Assembly (NCBI GenBank): GCA_020310875.1
Contig: CM035422.1
Coordinates: 58,520,296 to 58,584,295 of the forward strand
Direction of reading: 5' to 3'
Length of the DNA stretch: 64,000 bases
From: Ceratopteris richardii
Lineage: Eukaryota > Streptophyta > Polypodiopsida > Polypodiales > Pteridaceae
The position numbers and the translations under genes are program-made. Of this stretch, positions 1-11,064 are shown piece after piece; within the stretch, counting starts at the first letter, position 1; the number at the start of each line of letters is the position of its first letter. The notes below the pieces were generated by a model. That model did not search any database. It was not told where the DNA came from and saw only the letters and a list, made by a program, of their open reading frames with translations.

Positions 1-3000
1 AGCCTCTGTGCTTTTCCAACCATATCAAGTTTAGGATTGTTGGATCACATGATATAAGCCTCAGCTTTTCCAGCCATGTGAAGTTTAGGATTGTTGCGTC
101 TTATGTGCAAAAGAACAAAGAGGCTCGAACTTAAGTTCGAGCCTCTGAGCTTTTCCAACCATATCAAGTGTAGGATTGTTGGATCACATGATATGAGCAA
201 AAGAACAAATAGGCTCGAACTTAAGTTCGAGCCTCTCAACTTTTCCAATCATATCAAGTTTAGGATTGTTGTGTCTTATGTGTAAAAGAACAAAGAGGCT
301 CGAACTTCAGTTCGAGCCTCTGAGCTTTTCCAACCATATCAAGTTCAGGATTTGTTGGATCACATGATATGAGCCTCAGCTTTTCCAGCCATACCAAGTT
401 AAGTTCGAGCCTCTCAGCTTTTCCAATCATTTCAAATTTAGGATTGTTGTGTCTTATGTGCAAAAGAACAAAGAGGCTCGAACTTAAGTTCGAGCCTCTG
501 AGCTTTTCCAACCATATCAAGTTTAGGATTTTTTGGTCACCTGATATGAGCAAAAGAACAAAGAGGAGTTAGAGCCTCTCAGCTTTTCCAACCATATCAA
601 GTTTAGGATTGTTGTGTGTTATAGGGTTGTTGGATCACATGATATGAGCAAAAGAACAAAGAGGAGTTGGAGCGTCTTAGCTTTTCCAACCATATCAAGT
701 TCAGGATTGTTGGATCACATGATATGAGCAAAAGAACAAAGAGGCTCGAACTTAAGTTCGAGCCTCTCAGCTTTTCCAACCATATCAAGTTCAGGATCGG
801 TGTGTCTTATGTGCAAAAGAACAAAGAGGCTCGAACTTAAGTTCGAGCCTCTGAGCATTTCCAACCATATCAAGATTTGGATTGTTGGATCACATGATAT
901 AAGCGTAAGCTTTTCCAACCATATCAAGTTTAGAATCGTTGGATCACAGGATATGAGCAAAAGAACAAAGAGGCTCGAACTTAAGTTCGAGCCTCTCAGC
1001 TTTTCCAATCATATCAAGTTTAGGATTGGTGTGTCTTATGTGCAAAAGAACAAAGAGGCTCGAACTTAAGTTCGAGCCTCTGAGGTTTTCCAACCATATC
1101 ATGTTCAGGATTGTTGGATCACATGATATGAGCCTCAGTTTTTCCAGCCATATCAAGTTTAAGATTGTTGTGTCTTATGTGCAAAAGTACAAAGAGGCTC
1201 GAACTTAAGTTCGAGCCTTTGAGCTTTTCTAACCATATCAAGTTTAGGATTGTTTGGTTACATGATATGAGTAAAAGAACAAAGAGGCTCTGAGTTTGAG
1301 CCTATGAGCTTTTCCAACCATATCAAGTTTAGAATTGTTGGGTCAGTTATATGCGCAAAAGAACAAAGAGGCTCGAACTTAAGTTCAAGCCTCTTTGTTC
1401 TTTTGCACATAAGACACGACAATCCTAAACTTGACATGGCTGGAAAAGCTGAGGCTTATATCATGTGATCCAACAATCCTAAACTTGATATGGTTGGAAA
1501 AGCTCAGAGGCTCGAACTTAAGTTTGAGCCTCTCAGCTTTTCCAACCATATCAAGTTTAGGATTGTTGTGTGTTATGTGCAAAAGAACAAAGAGGCTCGA
1601 ACTTAAGTTCGAGCCTCTGAGCTTTTCCAACCATATCAAGTTTAGAATTGTTGGGTCACGTGATATGAGCAAAAGAACAAAGAGGCTCGAACTTAAGTTT
1701 GAGCCTCTGAGCTTTTCCAACCATATAAAGTGTAGGATTGTTGGATCACATGATATGAGCAAAAGAACAAAGAGGCTCGAACTTAAGTTCGAGCCTCTCA
1801 GCTTTTCCAATCATATCGAGTTTAGGATTGTTGTGTCTTATGTGCAAAAGAACAAAGAGGCTCGAACTTAAGTTCGAGCCTCTAAGCTTTTCCAACCATA
1901 TCAAGTTCAGGATTTGTTGGATCACATGATATGAGCCTCAGATTTTCCAGCCATACCAAGTTAAGTTCGAGCCTCTCAACTTTTCCAATCATATCAAGTT
2001 TAGGATTGTTGTGTCTTATGTGCAAAAGAACAAAGAGGCTCGAACTTAAGTTCGAGCCTCTAAGCTTTTCCAGCCATATCAAGTTTAGGATTGTTTGGTC
2101 ACATGATATGAGCAAAAGAACAAAGAGGAGTTAGAGCCTCTCAACTTTTCCAACCATATCAAGTTTAGGATTGTTGTGTGTTATAGGGTTGTTGGGTCAC
2201 ATGATATGAGCAAAAGAACAAAGAGGAGTTCGAGCCTCTCAACTTTTTCCAACCATATCAAGTTCAAGATTGTTGGATCACATGATATGAGCAAAAGAAC
2301 AAAGAGGCTCAAACTTAAGTTCGAGCCTCTGAGCTTTTCCAACCATATCAAGTTTAGGATTGTTGGATCACATGATATGAGCCTAAGCTTTTCCAGCCAT
2401 ATCAAGTTTAGGATTGTTGTGTCTTCTGTGCAAAAGAACAAAGAGGCTCTCTGAGCTTTTCCAACCATATCAAGTTTAGGATTGTTTGGTCACATGATAT
2501 GAGCAAAAGAACAAAGAGGAGTTAGAGCCTCTCAGCTTTTCCAACCATATCAAGTTTAGGATTGTTGTGTGTTATAGGATTGTTGGGTCAGATGATATGA
2601 GCAAAAGAACAAAGAGGAGTTTGAGCCTCTCAGCTTTTTCCAACCATATCAAGTTCAGGATTGTTGGATCACATGATATGAACAGAAGAACAAAGAGGCT
2701 CGAACTTAAGTTCGAGCCTCTCAGCTTTTCCAGCCATATCAAGTTTAGATTTCTTGTGTCTTATGTGCAAAAGAACAAAGAGGCTCGAACTTAAGTTCGA
2801 GCCTCTGAGCTTTTCCAACCATATCAAGTTTAGGATTGTTGGATCACATGATATGAGCCTCAGGTTTTCCAGCCATGTCAAGTTTAGGATTGTTGTGTCT
2901 TATGTGCAAAATAACAAAGAGGCTCGAACTTAAGTTTGAGCCTCTGAGCTTTTCCAACCATATCAAGTGTAGGATTGTTGGATCACATGATATGAGCAAA

Positions 3001-3098
3001 AGAACAAAGAGGCTCGAACTTAAGTTCGAGCCTCTCAGCTTTTCCAATCATATCAAGTTTAGGATTGTTGTGTCTTATGTGCAAAAGAACAAAGAATA
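1..3098. repeat. Palindrome-based satellite-like tandem array, ~90-bp units
   Basis: The region is built from about thirty diverged units of roughly 90 bp. Each has a stretch like cttttccaaccatatcaag, then ggattgttggatcacatgat or the variant ggattgttgtgtcttatgtg, then aaaagaacaaag, then a 28-nt palindrome whose left half is AGAGGCTCGAACTT followed by its exact reverse complement, centred on CTTAAG. The two spacer types partly alternate. Longer blocks recur about 1.56 kb apart: the phrase around 348 reappears at about 1911, and the phrase around 618 at about 2178, so there is higher-order structure. The unit length is a multiple of three, which yields long but meaningless open frames on both strands. 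The array starts at or before the window edge and degrades after 3098; a stray half unit lies near 3203-3226. Confidence 0.93.
1395..1505 (-). repeat. Inverted segment inside the palindromic array
   Basis: These about 110 bases are array sequence in reverse orientation: cttttgcacataagacacga, then two copies of the reversed spacer ending in ggttggaaaagct. The segment is bounded on each side by a palindrome (1367-1394 and 1506-1533), and array orientation is normal outside. With its neighbours it could fold into a long hairpin. Confidence 0.88.
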
Positions 3099-3389
3099 GG
3101 ATGTGACACTTGAACTTAAGATCAAGTCTCTTATCTTTTTCAGCAAAACGAATAGTATTTTTAACTCAAATATATTTTCAAATTTAAACACAACGGGAAC
3201 GAACTTAAGAGGCTCGAACTTCGTAAATATGATTATAATCTATAATCTAAAGTATAATAATTAGAGAGAATAGTATTGATAATAAATTTGATGACTATGA
3301 ATGAGAAATTTGATGTTATTATATTCATATTGTTTGTTATTATGTTGATGTGATTAAAAAAAAAGTTTTTTGTTTTACTTTCAGGAGCA
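3099..3389. other. A+T-rich gap between array and decayed gene
   Basis: A degraded array edge gives way to A+T-rich sequence. A half unit (cgaacttaagaggctcgaac) is recognisable near 3203. No gene or promoter can be supported. Confidence 0.6.
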
Positions 3390-6230
3390 ATGGAAAACAC
3401 AAATGAATTTCAAAGCAATGTGATCGATAATGTATTTTCATTGGAAAATTTATCAAAAACAAGTGGGATGAAGGTTCCTTCAAATAGGATTAAGGTTCGG
3501 AAATCTTTTGATTTGACACACAAAGAAGACATGAAATGGTTTGCAGATACTTATGATCATGAAGGAAACTTCAAAGGAGATGTACATTTATTTATGACAG
3601 ATGCAGGATCTACATATGGTGATATGGGCAATATTGTTCATGTTAAAGAAGATGTAAATGCACAAGGCACACCATGTTTTACTTGTAAAGTGCTTCCAGA
3701 TGGTGAGAATATTAATGCGAATAAGTTCTCCTTATCATGGGAGACTTTGTGTTTGGATGATATGAAAGATAGTATCTCAAAGTCTGATCGATCATTAGGT
3801 TCAATTGGATCGATCGAATGAATAGAAGAATTAGTGAAAATTATAAAAGAAGCCAAAAGATTAACACAAAAGTCAAAATCTTTGAAGAGAAGCTCAGATG
3901 TATTTGAGAGATCTAAGAAACAAAAGTTGAAAGGTTCTTCAAATAAAGATTAGGATCATCATCAAAGTCTGTACAAAACGATGAAGGTGTATCAATCCGA
4001 CATTTAGATAATAGGAGTGAAGAAACAGAAGATACAGTAGTGCAGCCACAAGAAAATAAAATGATGGATTTACTACTTCAAAAACAAGAATACTATGATT
4101 TTGGTTCTGATGCAGTATTTAATGTTGATGTAAAAAGATGTTTTCCAGCACCATCGAATTATGTATATCGAAAATTAAACAGAGATTGGGTGAGTACATT
4201 AATGAATGATTTTGTCTTGGCTCCGAAAGAGAATGAAGTTCTTGCAGTTGTTATGCCTATTGATCCAAGTGTGAGAATACCTCTAAAAACTTTATCTCAT
4301 GATGATATTGATAAAGTTGAGTATTGGATAATATCTGGACAACATTCAATTAGTGCAACGAAAACTTTACAAAATGTTAATTCTCTGATGGTGACATTAC
4401 AGTCGACAACAATTTAGATATAGAAAAGCAAAAATTATAGTAAATTGTCCTCCAAAAATTTCAAGGGAGATATCTAAAGAGGCTAATTTGATGGTGGCAA
4501 AGTCATTACAGAAGGAACCATTTGTGGATCAACTTTTACAAGCTAGATCTCAATGGAAAGCCAATGGATGTCCATCCAAACCTCCTCCAGGTGTTAATCA
4601 GAGTAAAAGAGAATTTATATCAGTATGTTTATATTCTTTGTATTTTTTGTGTTTTAGTTACTATATATTATTATTTTTTAAAACTTGTATTTATTTAAAC
4701 GACATACGTTTTTTTTCAAAATTTTGTAGAGACTACAGAGCAAACTTTACAAAAAGGATTTATAAAGAATGATTTGCATCTTCTTTTATGTAATGATGAG
4801 GAATGGAAGAATTGGATATCAATAATGTGTTTGTATAGTCAAGGGGCACTACTTAATACAAAGGGTGAAGTGCCAAATAACAAAAGAGATTCAACAAAAG
4901 ATGTTATATCGACATCCACAAAGATGGTAGCAATGAAAGGCGGTCAATTGAAGCAGGCACCAGGGACGGTTATATTAGGTCCGACATTGTTCAGATGTAT
5001 TGCAGGTTTGGACAATAAAGAAATTTTAGAACTTCAAAAGGCAATTTTAGAGAAGAAAATTTTGTTAAAAAAGGCAAAATCATTGAAGCACATGGTTGAC
5101 ATGGTTGACATGGAAGAAATGGCATGGAGATTAAACACAGATCGTGTCTTGAAAAATGCTATAATTGCATTTTTTATTGATTTAACAACATAGGTTTTGA
5201 CTTGGGAAAAGCTCTGTGAGAAATACAATATCACAGATGTACAATATGAAAAAATTAAAAGCTACAGTGAAACATTTGTGAAAGACTCACTAAACAGGGC
5301 AAAGAAGTCTCCTCCTTTACCAAAGGCTGCCATAACTTTGTTGAGTCATTTGTATAGAGTTGCAATGGGAATAAAGACCACAGCAAATGTTATTCCATGG
5401 TCAATCTATGGATTTGGTTTCGATTTGAACAAGGTGGAAAGTTGTTGTGCAGAGCAAGTTCTTCCATTCAATATTGTTTTCTTTAGGTTTGATTCAGAAC
5501 TGTACAGTTTACATAGTCGGGAAAGCATTTCAGCAACGTTCTTTTCCAGATTGATTTTTGCACTCAACGGGATGAACTCCGAGACAGAATATGTTCTAGT
5601 ATCTTTTATTGATTTCCTCTATGTCCATATGCTTGTAGAAGGAGTTCAACATACAGCTACAAAAATGACTTCAAAATTGGAGCCACTCAGAGTAGTAATC
5701 CTTCCATCAAAGGAGAGATGGATTTTGCAATAGTGCTTATGTACATTAGCAAAGAGGATAATTATCAGATGATTGATAGAATAGATCAAGCAAATCTAAA
5801 TATTTTTGCTCATAAAGGTCTGGATGAATTCATAGAAAAAAATTTCATTGATGATTTCATTAATAGTTTTGCTCGTGAAGACAGCTATGTTGTAGAGTTG
5901 TATTGTCGAGGAGTTGTTCTTCAAAGAAGTTTATCTAAAAAACGCAGATGTTTTGGTATATGTTTAGATGTTGAAGAAAAACAATTAGAATCAATTTGCT
6001 CTTCAGTTTTTGAGAATGACCCTGCTTTGCATCAATGGTGTGATATCATTAATCAAGATACAGATATCAGGAATCAAGATACAGATAATACAAATGTGTT
6101 CGAGAATGTTGATGCTGAGATTGATGTACAACCTAGTGGAGAAGAATCAGAAAGTAATCAGGATGATACAGAAACCGATGAACATATTGTTACAATGGAT
6201 GAAGATACTGCAGGTACTTCAAATGTATGA
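3390..6230 (+). pseudogene. Decayed gene of unknown family with ParB/sulfiredoxin-like motif
   Basis: I do not recognise this protein by name. From the ATG at 3390 an acidic N-terminal region of about 143 codons ends at an in-frame TGA (3819-3821), after which a basic, low-complexity stretch can be read. The part from about 4040 has a conserved look: Y-R-K-L-N-R-D-W-V near 4160, then VLAVVMP, then YWIISGQHSISATK near 4322-4364. This is the pattern of ParB N-terminal or sulfiredoxin-like domains (R-x-L, hydrophobic strand, G-x-H-x-x-x-A). The frame shifts near 4403, continues through QFRYRKAK and KISREISKEAN, crosses a probable intron (4623-4731), reads to an in-frame TAG at 5191-5193, resumes in the same frame to about 5650, shifts again, and ends in an acidic tail at 6230. 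With several stops and shifts it is probably dead. It could be a captured host gene or an unclassified transposon gene. Confidence 0.5.
4623..4731 (+). other. Probable GT-AG intron in the decayed gene
   Basis: The donor gtatgt lies at 4623 and an acceptor tttgtagag ends at 4731. Removing these 109 bases joins codons in phase 0, EFIS to TTEQ, and restores a frame that stays open for 153 codons. The segment is clearly richer in T and A than the flanking exons. No other acceptor nearby gives an open frame. Confidence 0.6.
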
Positions 6231-7659
6231 GGAAAAAAAGAAGGTTGAGAAAATATTGATTCCATGTAATATAATAGATATCATAATTTTCAAAGTATAT
6301 TTTTCTTTGTATGCTAGTGATGATTGCATTTCTTGAACAATAGATTTTTATTTTGAATTATTACCTTGTTGAGTAAAGTGATGTGAATCGATTATATTTA
6401 AATCTTTTTATCTATTGTTAATATCATATGTTTGTGAGTTAAAGTTCGACATCTCTTGTCTATTCGAGTAATTTAAAAATTATTGTCAATGATGCATAAA
6501 TTCACATGTTATAATTTTTAAATTGATATGCATGATTTATGACTCCTTTGTTTGAAAAAATCTGAAACATATTGTTTTTAAAATTATGTTGCATTTGATT
6601 AAATACAATTTTGAAATGTATGGTTAAGATGCAAATATTGAACTGTGCAGTTTTTAAAATCGAAAGCTTATTGTTTGACGTAGATGCACAGTGAAATTAA
6701 TTATAAGTGTTTAGATAGAGAAATTAATAGATAGATTTTTATCATAAAGAGAAAATAATTGAGAAAATAAGTATTGATATGTCTGCATATTGTATTGATT
6801 ATTATACATCTTTTGGATTTCTTTTTATTATAGATGTTAACAAAAATAAACATTTCATAAGTGATGATGGTATTGGAAAGCTTATTGGCCACTTTGAGGA
6901 TGAAATGAGTACTCTACATGAGCAAAGCTCTTTTCAAACATCAGATAAGCTATCTAATGTTATGGAGAAACAACATGCTAGGCCTTTTGGATTTTACTAG
7001 GTATATTGTGTAATATTATGATTATTTTATTCATATTATAACTCATTTATTGAAGATATATCAATAAGTTATCTTAAAGCACTCTTTTTAGTTATTGTGT
7101 ATAATAAACCTCATTGTTTGATATATGCAGAGAATATCTATCATCTTCATATAAGCAACAATTTTCTCCTTCTCGATCTAAATGCCCTTTTGTTCAAAAA
7201 AGATATAAGATGGAACATATCAGAGAAAGATTATGTCAAAAATCATTCAAATATTGATGACAAAAGATATTCTTTTCTTATGGTGAGGAGCCAAGAAGAT
7301 TATTATATGGATCACATTGAAGACATATATAAACCAGATCAACTTATCATTAATGCTAGTTTCTTCAAAGGTTCTATCCCAATAGAAAATTGAAGCGACA
7401 TTACCCCTTATCAAGCAAGACATGATCATTCAATACCAAGTGATCTTCTATCCTATATTTTGAGCTTCATCCAAAGAGATGATATTTTGCTCAATCAAAT
7501 CAGACAACCACATATCATCAAAGAATATCTTATATTTCCTATGTTTCAACTTGCAATGGAGAATTCATCGTCTATGTTAGAACATGATATCTTGATTGAA
7601 TCAAATGATCATTCAAATAACTTGAGAGTATCTTCTTTTGATGACTATGAAGTACATGC
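6231..7659. other. A+T-rich sequence with short unassigned open frames
   Basis: This stretch is mostly A+T-rich. Three open frames on the plus strand look protein-like but match nothing I recognise: 6779-7000 (73 codons), 7097-7393 (98 codons, with SNNFLLLDLNALLFKKD) and 7460-7660. They may be worn exons of a host gene or of the gene upstream. The gypsy-1 reverse transcriptase begins abruptly near 7660. Confidence 0.35.
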
Positions 7660-7664
7660 TAGAG

Positions 7665-8596
7665 GTTCCATTGAGTTACAATGCACTTGCAACATTCCAA
7701 AGGCTCATGTGTCATGTCTTCAAAGAGTTCTTGCGAAAGAGCTTAGAAGTATATGCGGATGATTTATGTGCTCATTCCCAACAAAGAAAATACCACATCC
7801 CTGACAGATTTTCAATAAGTGTAGAGAATACCGAGTTTTTCTGAACCTAGAAAAGTGTGTGTTCATGGTACGACAAGGAAAGATCTTAGGTCATATCATT
7901 TCTAAGAATGGAATATCAATAGATGAGGACAAGGTAAGAGCCATAACAGAGTTGTCGAGGCCAAGGAATGTTAACGAGGTACAAGCCTTTATGGGCCATT
8001 GTGGATATTACCATAGGTTCATCCACATGTATGTGATCATAGCAAAACCTCTTTATGCCTTGCTAACAAATTTTGAGTGGAACGATGAATGTGAAAATTC
8101 CTTCAATGAATTGAAGAGACGTTTGTGCACAACACCAATACTAACCACTCCTAATTCGAGTAAACCATTCCATGTCCATGTGGATGCGTCCAATCATGCC
8201 ATAGGATGTGTGCTAGCACAACCCACAGGTGAATGAAATTTAGATCTACCCATGGCATACGCTAGCAGACAGCTAACTATAGCTGAAAGAAACTATATGA
8301 CCACTAAGCGAGAGGGCTTAGGCATGGATTATGCTATGAAGAAGTTTAGACACTATTTATTGGCCACCAAGTTCAAGTTTTTCACTGATCATCAAGCTTT
8401 GTTATATTTGTTCAATAAACCTTGCAATACAAGATGCTTAGTAAGATGGTTCCTCTTGCTAATGGAATATGATTTTGAAGTTGTTGTAAGGAAAGGTAGA
8501 ACCCACCTTAGGGCAGATCACCTTTCTCACATCACTTCAAGAGACTCACCGCAAGGAGTGTCCGATGACCTATCAGATGCTATCTGTTCAATTTAG
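7665..8596 (+). pseudogene. Gypsy-1 reverse transcriptase end and RNase H
   Basis: The palm motif VYADDL lies near 7752-7769, after ATFQRLMCHVFKEFL, which is the usual sequence before the gypsy YxDD box. The frame shifts near 7840 and runs through KILGHIISKNGI, the PLYALLTNFEWN thumb/connection segment and FHVHVDASNHAIGCVLAQ, where the Asp in HVDAS starts RNase H. A TGA at 8234-8236 interrupts it. RNase H continues with AERNYMTTKREGLG, KFKFFTDHQALLYLF and ADHLSHI. More than half of RT (fingers and first palm Asp) is absent. A frameshift near 8597-8622 leads into the integrase frame. Confidence 0.85.
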
Positions 8597-8622
8597 AAGT
8601 TGTTCCTAAATGGGAAAATAAG

Positions 8623-10089
8623 TTGGTACCTGTCCTAACCTTCGGACCCCTGCATAAGGATGTGAGAAAAAATAAAGAAGAAATTGTAAAATCACAAAAA
8701 TATAAAATACTGGCAGGAAGTATGTACAAACAAGGTACAGAGGGTGTATTAGCTTGTTGTGTTGAGGATGATGAACATAGTAGTTGGTTGCAACAAGCCC
8801 ATGAAGGACTGCTAGGAAATCACTATTCTAAACAATGAACATTGCAGAATCTGAAATGTTTAGGAGTGTATTGGACTAGCATGGACAAAGAAATTCATGA
8901 GTCGATCAAGAATTTTCCAGTGTGTCAGGTGAGACCCCCAGTGGAGCATGCCACCCTTTATCACATGTCACCAATTCTAGACTGGAGTGCTCCATTGGTA
9001 GAATTCATGAGATCGGGAACATTACCCAATGAGGCTAGTCTAGCAAGAAGAAGAAGCATGGAGCAAGAGGCTCAAGACTATGCCTTAGTAGGAGATAACC
9101 TATATCGGAGAGGCAAGGATGGATACTTAAGATTGTGCGCTCATGGATCAGACTATTTGAAAATCATAGAAACTGCCCATAGCAGTGTTGTAGGTGGACA
9201 CTTTCGGCCTGACCGAGTAATCAAGATGATTCTATTCTCAGGACTTTGGTGGCCCACTCTTCATATGGTTGCACATACCTATGTGAAGAAATGTGACACA
9301 TTCCAACATGCACAATATCCGATAAGAAAAGATGAGATGCCTTTGAGACCAATGATGGGAGGATGCGCATTCTCAAAGTGGGGTATTGACTTTGTAGGTC
9401 CCATTAATCCCCCAGCTAGAAACTCCCATGTAGAATACATTATTGTAGCCACTGATTACCTTACCAAGTGGGTAGACGTGAAAGCCACAACAAAGAATGA
9501 TGCTCAAACAACAGCTAATTTCTTATTTGAGAATGTGTTCACTAGATATGGACTACCAATAGAGTTAGTAAGTGATAGAGGTATGCACTTCTTGAATGAA
9601 GTCATTGAAAACCTTATCCAAGAACTCTTAGTGATACATAAGAAGTCTGCCGCCTATCATCCATAAGCTAACGGACAAGCTGAGAGCACGAATAAGATCC
9701 TATGTAATGTATTGACAAAATTGGTAAATAATAAATGGTCTGATTGGGACAAACAGCTTCATCATGTTGTTTGGGTGTATCGAGTTGCCTACAAAACGGT
9801 ACTCAATGCCACCCCATTTCAGATGGTCTTCGGACACAATGTTGTGCTACCGTTGTACTTCCTAATCCCAGCATTAAAAGTAGCACAAGAGCATGAGTGA
9901 AATGGACATGAATTGTCCTCTAGGATCTTTGATCTAGAACGCTTAGGTGAGACGAGGCTACGAGCGGCAGTAGACATCTATGCTGGAAAGAAAAGACAAA
10001 AGGAATACTTTGATGCACACATCATGGATAAAGGATTGAAAGAAGGAGATCTAGTACTGGTTTATACGATTTAGCAATGTCCTCATAAA
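8623..10089 (+). pseudogene. Gypsy-1 integrase with two tandem H2C2 modules
   Basis: The integrase frame opens with a first zinc-binding module: YKQGTEGVLACC, then AHEGLLGNHYS, then IKNFPVCQ (8700-8928, broken by TGA at 8836-8838). After a linker with MEQEAQDYALVGD a second module follows: YRRGKDGYLRLC, AHSSVVGGHF, YVKKCDTFQ (9090-9305). Each has lost one of its paired cysteines (CPVC to FPVC; CDTC-like to CDTF). The rve core has GIDFVGP, VSDRGMHF and ANGQAEST, with 35 residues between the second Asp and the Glu. A TAA at 9664-9666 sits just before ANGQAE. The C-terminal region (DWDKQLHHVVW, DKGLKEGDLVLVY) carries stops at 9898 and 10072. No chromodomain was seen. Confidence 0.85.
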
Positions 10090-11064
10090 TTGGAAAAAAG
10101 AGGATATGGACCCATGATCATTAATCGAATTTCCACTAGCGGTGTGGTTCAATTGGCCACCTTGGAAGGTGAAATCTTGCCAAACTATGTGAGTGGATGT
10201 AGAGTCAAGCTATATCAAGAACCTCTTACAGAGGATATGCTAACGAGACTCAACACAGCTAAGAAACGGAAAGAAGAAGAGTTGAGAGTTAGAGAAGAAG
10301 CACATGTAGAGGCTAGAGAGCGCATAAGGCAAAATAAGTTAAGGAGACTAGGCCTAGATGTCAACACAAAATCCCCAAAATATCACATGGACATGTGCCA
10401 AAAATCAGGCATAATTACTTCTCAAATAGTCGACCGATGCCCCTTTGTGACCGTAGAGGTAGGTCGAGGAAAGAGTGTAAGGACTGTGAGAGCATTGGTT
10501 GACTCAGGTGCAACAAGTAGTGTAGTTAGACTTTCGTACTACCAAGACCTGCAATTTAACATCAAACCTATAGAAGCCTATCTTATAGGGTTGGGAGGTG
10601 TAGAAACCCCTTGCTTGGTTGAGGTGAAGCTTCCCATCTACCTTCAAGATGTCCGAATGGGAGTCAAAATGCTAGTGTGTCAAGATGAAGACCTTACTGA
10701 ACCACTTGTCTTAGGTCAAGATTGGATTTTTGACCATGCAGTCAACTTAAACCTCAGAAGCCGACTTCTTCAAGTTTGGGTACATAAACAATGTATTACA
10801 TTAGAAGACAACTGCATGCTCACAGATCATGGCACCACACACTCTCTTAGTTCCTCTAGGACTAATCTTAGCAAAAAAGATGTATGTGTCAATGCTCTGT
10901 ATTCCAAAAGAACTCAAACATGGAAGAACAGGCTCAAGGACAAGTGGACTCCTCCTCTTGCACAAGGACTATTACCACCACCACAACTCAACCAAAAAGG
11001 CAAGCAAAACAGTACAAGACAACCGTTATATCAAATAGACAAAGAAATTTCAGGAAGAAAGTAG
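10090..11064 (+). pseudogene. Gypsy-1 integrase C-terminus fused to retropepsin-like domain
   Basis: The 324-codon open stretch continues the integrase frame. It starts with KRGYGPMIINRISTSGVVQL, typical of the gypsy integrase tail, passes through a charged helical linker (EPLTEDMLTRL, KKRKEEELRVREEAHVEA) and then shows an aspartic protease domain: VRALVDSGATSSVVRL at about 10485-10532, a glycine-rich flap-like segment (LIGLGGVETPCLVEVKL), and VLGQDWIFDHAV at about 10708-10743. D-S-G-A and L-G-Q-D-W are the two signature elements of retropepsins, and both look intact. The protease part is about 130 residues. In known gypsy families this domain lies before RT. The linker and protease are collinear with gypsy-2, so the order is not a junction artefact. 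Confidence 0.82.

Noticed and set aside
1-3098. CRISPR-like array
   Set aside because: Repeats with palindromes at regular spacing could suggest it, but the spacers are themselves repeats, there are no cas genes, and the window is eukaryotic.
45-3099. Many open frames on both strands of the array (about 60-146 codons)
   Set aside because: They repeat the same peptide on each strand and arise from the palindromic ~90-bp units. No start context, domain or single-copy sequence supports a gene.
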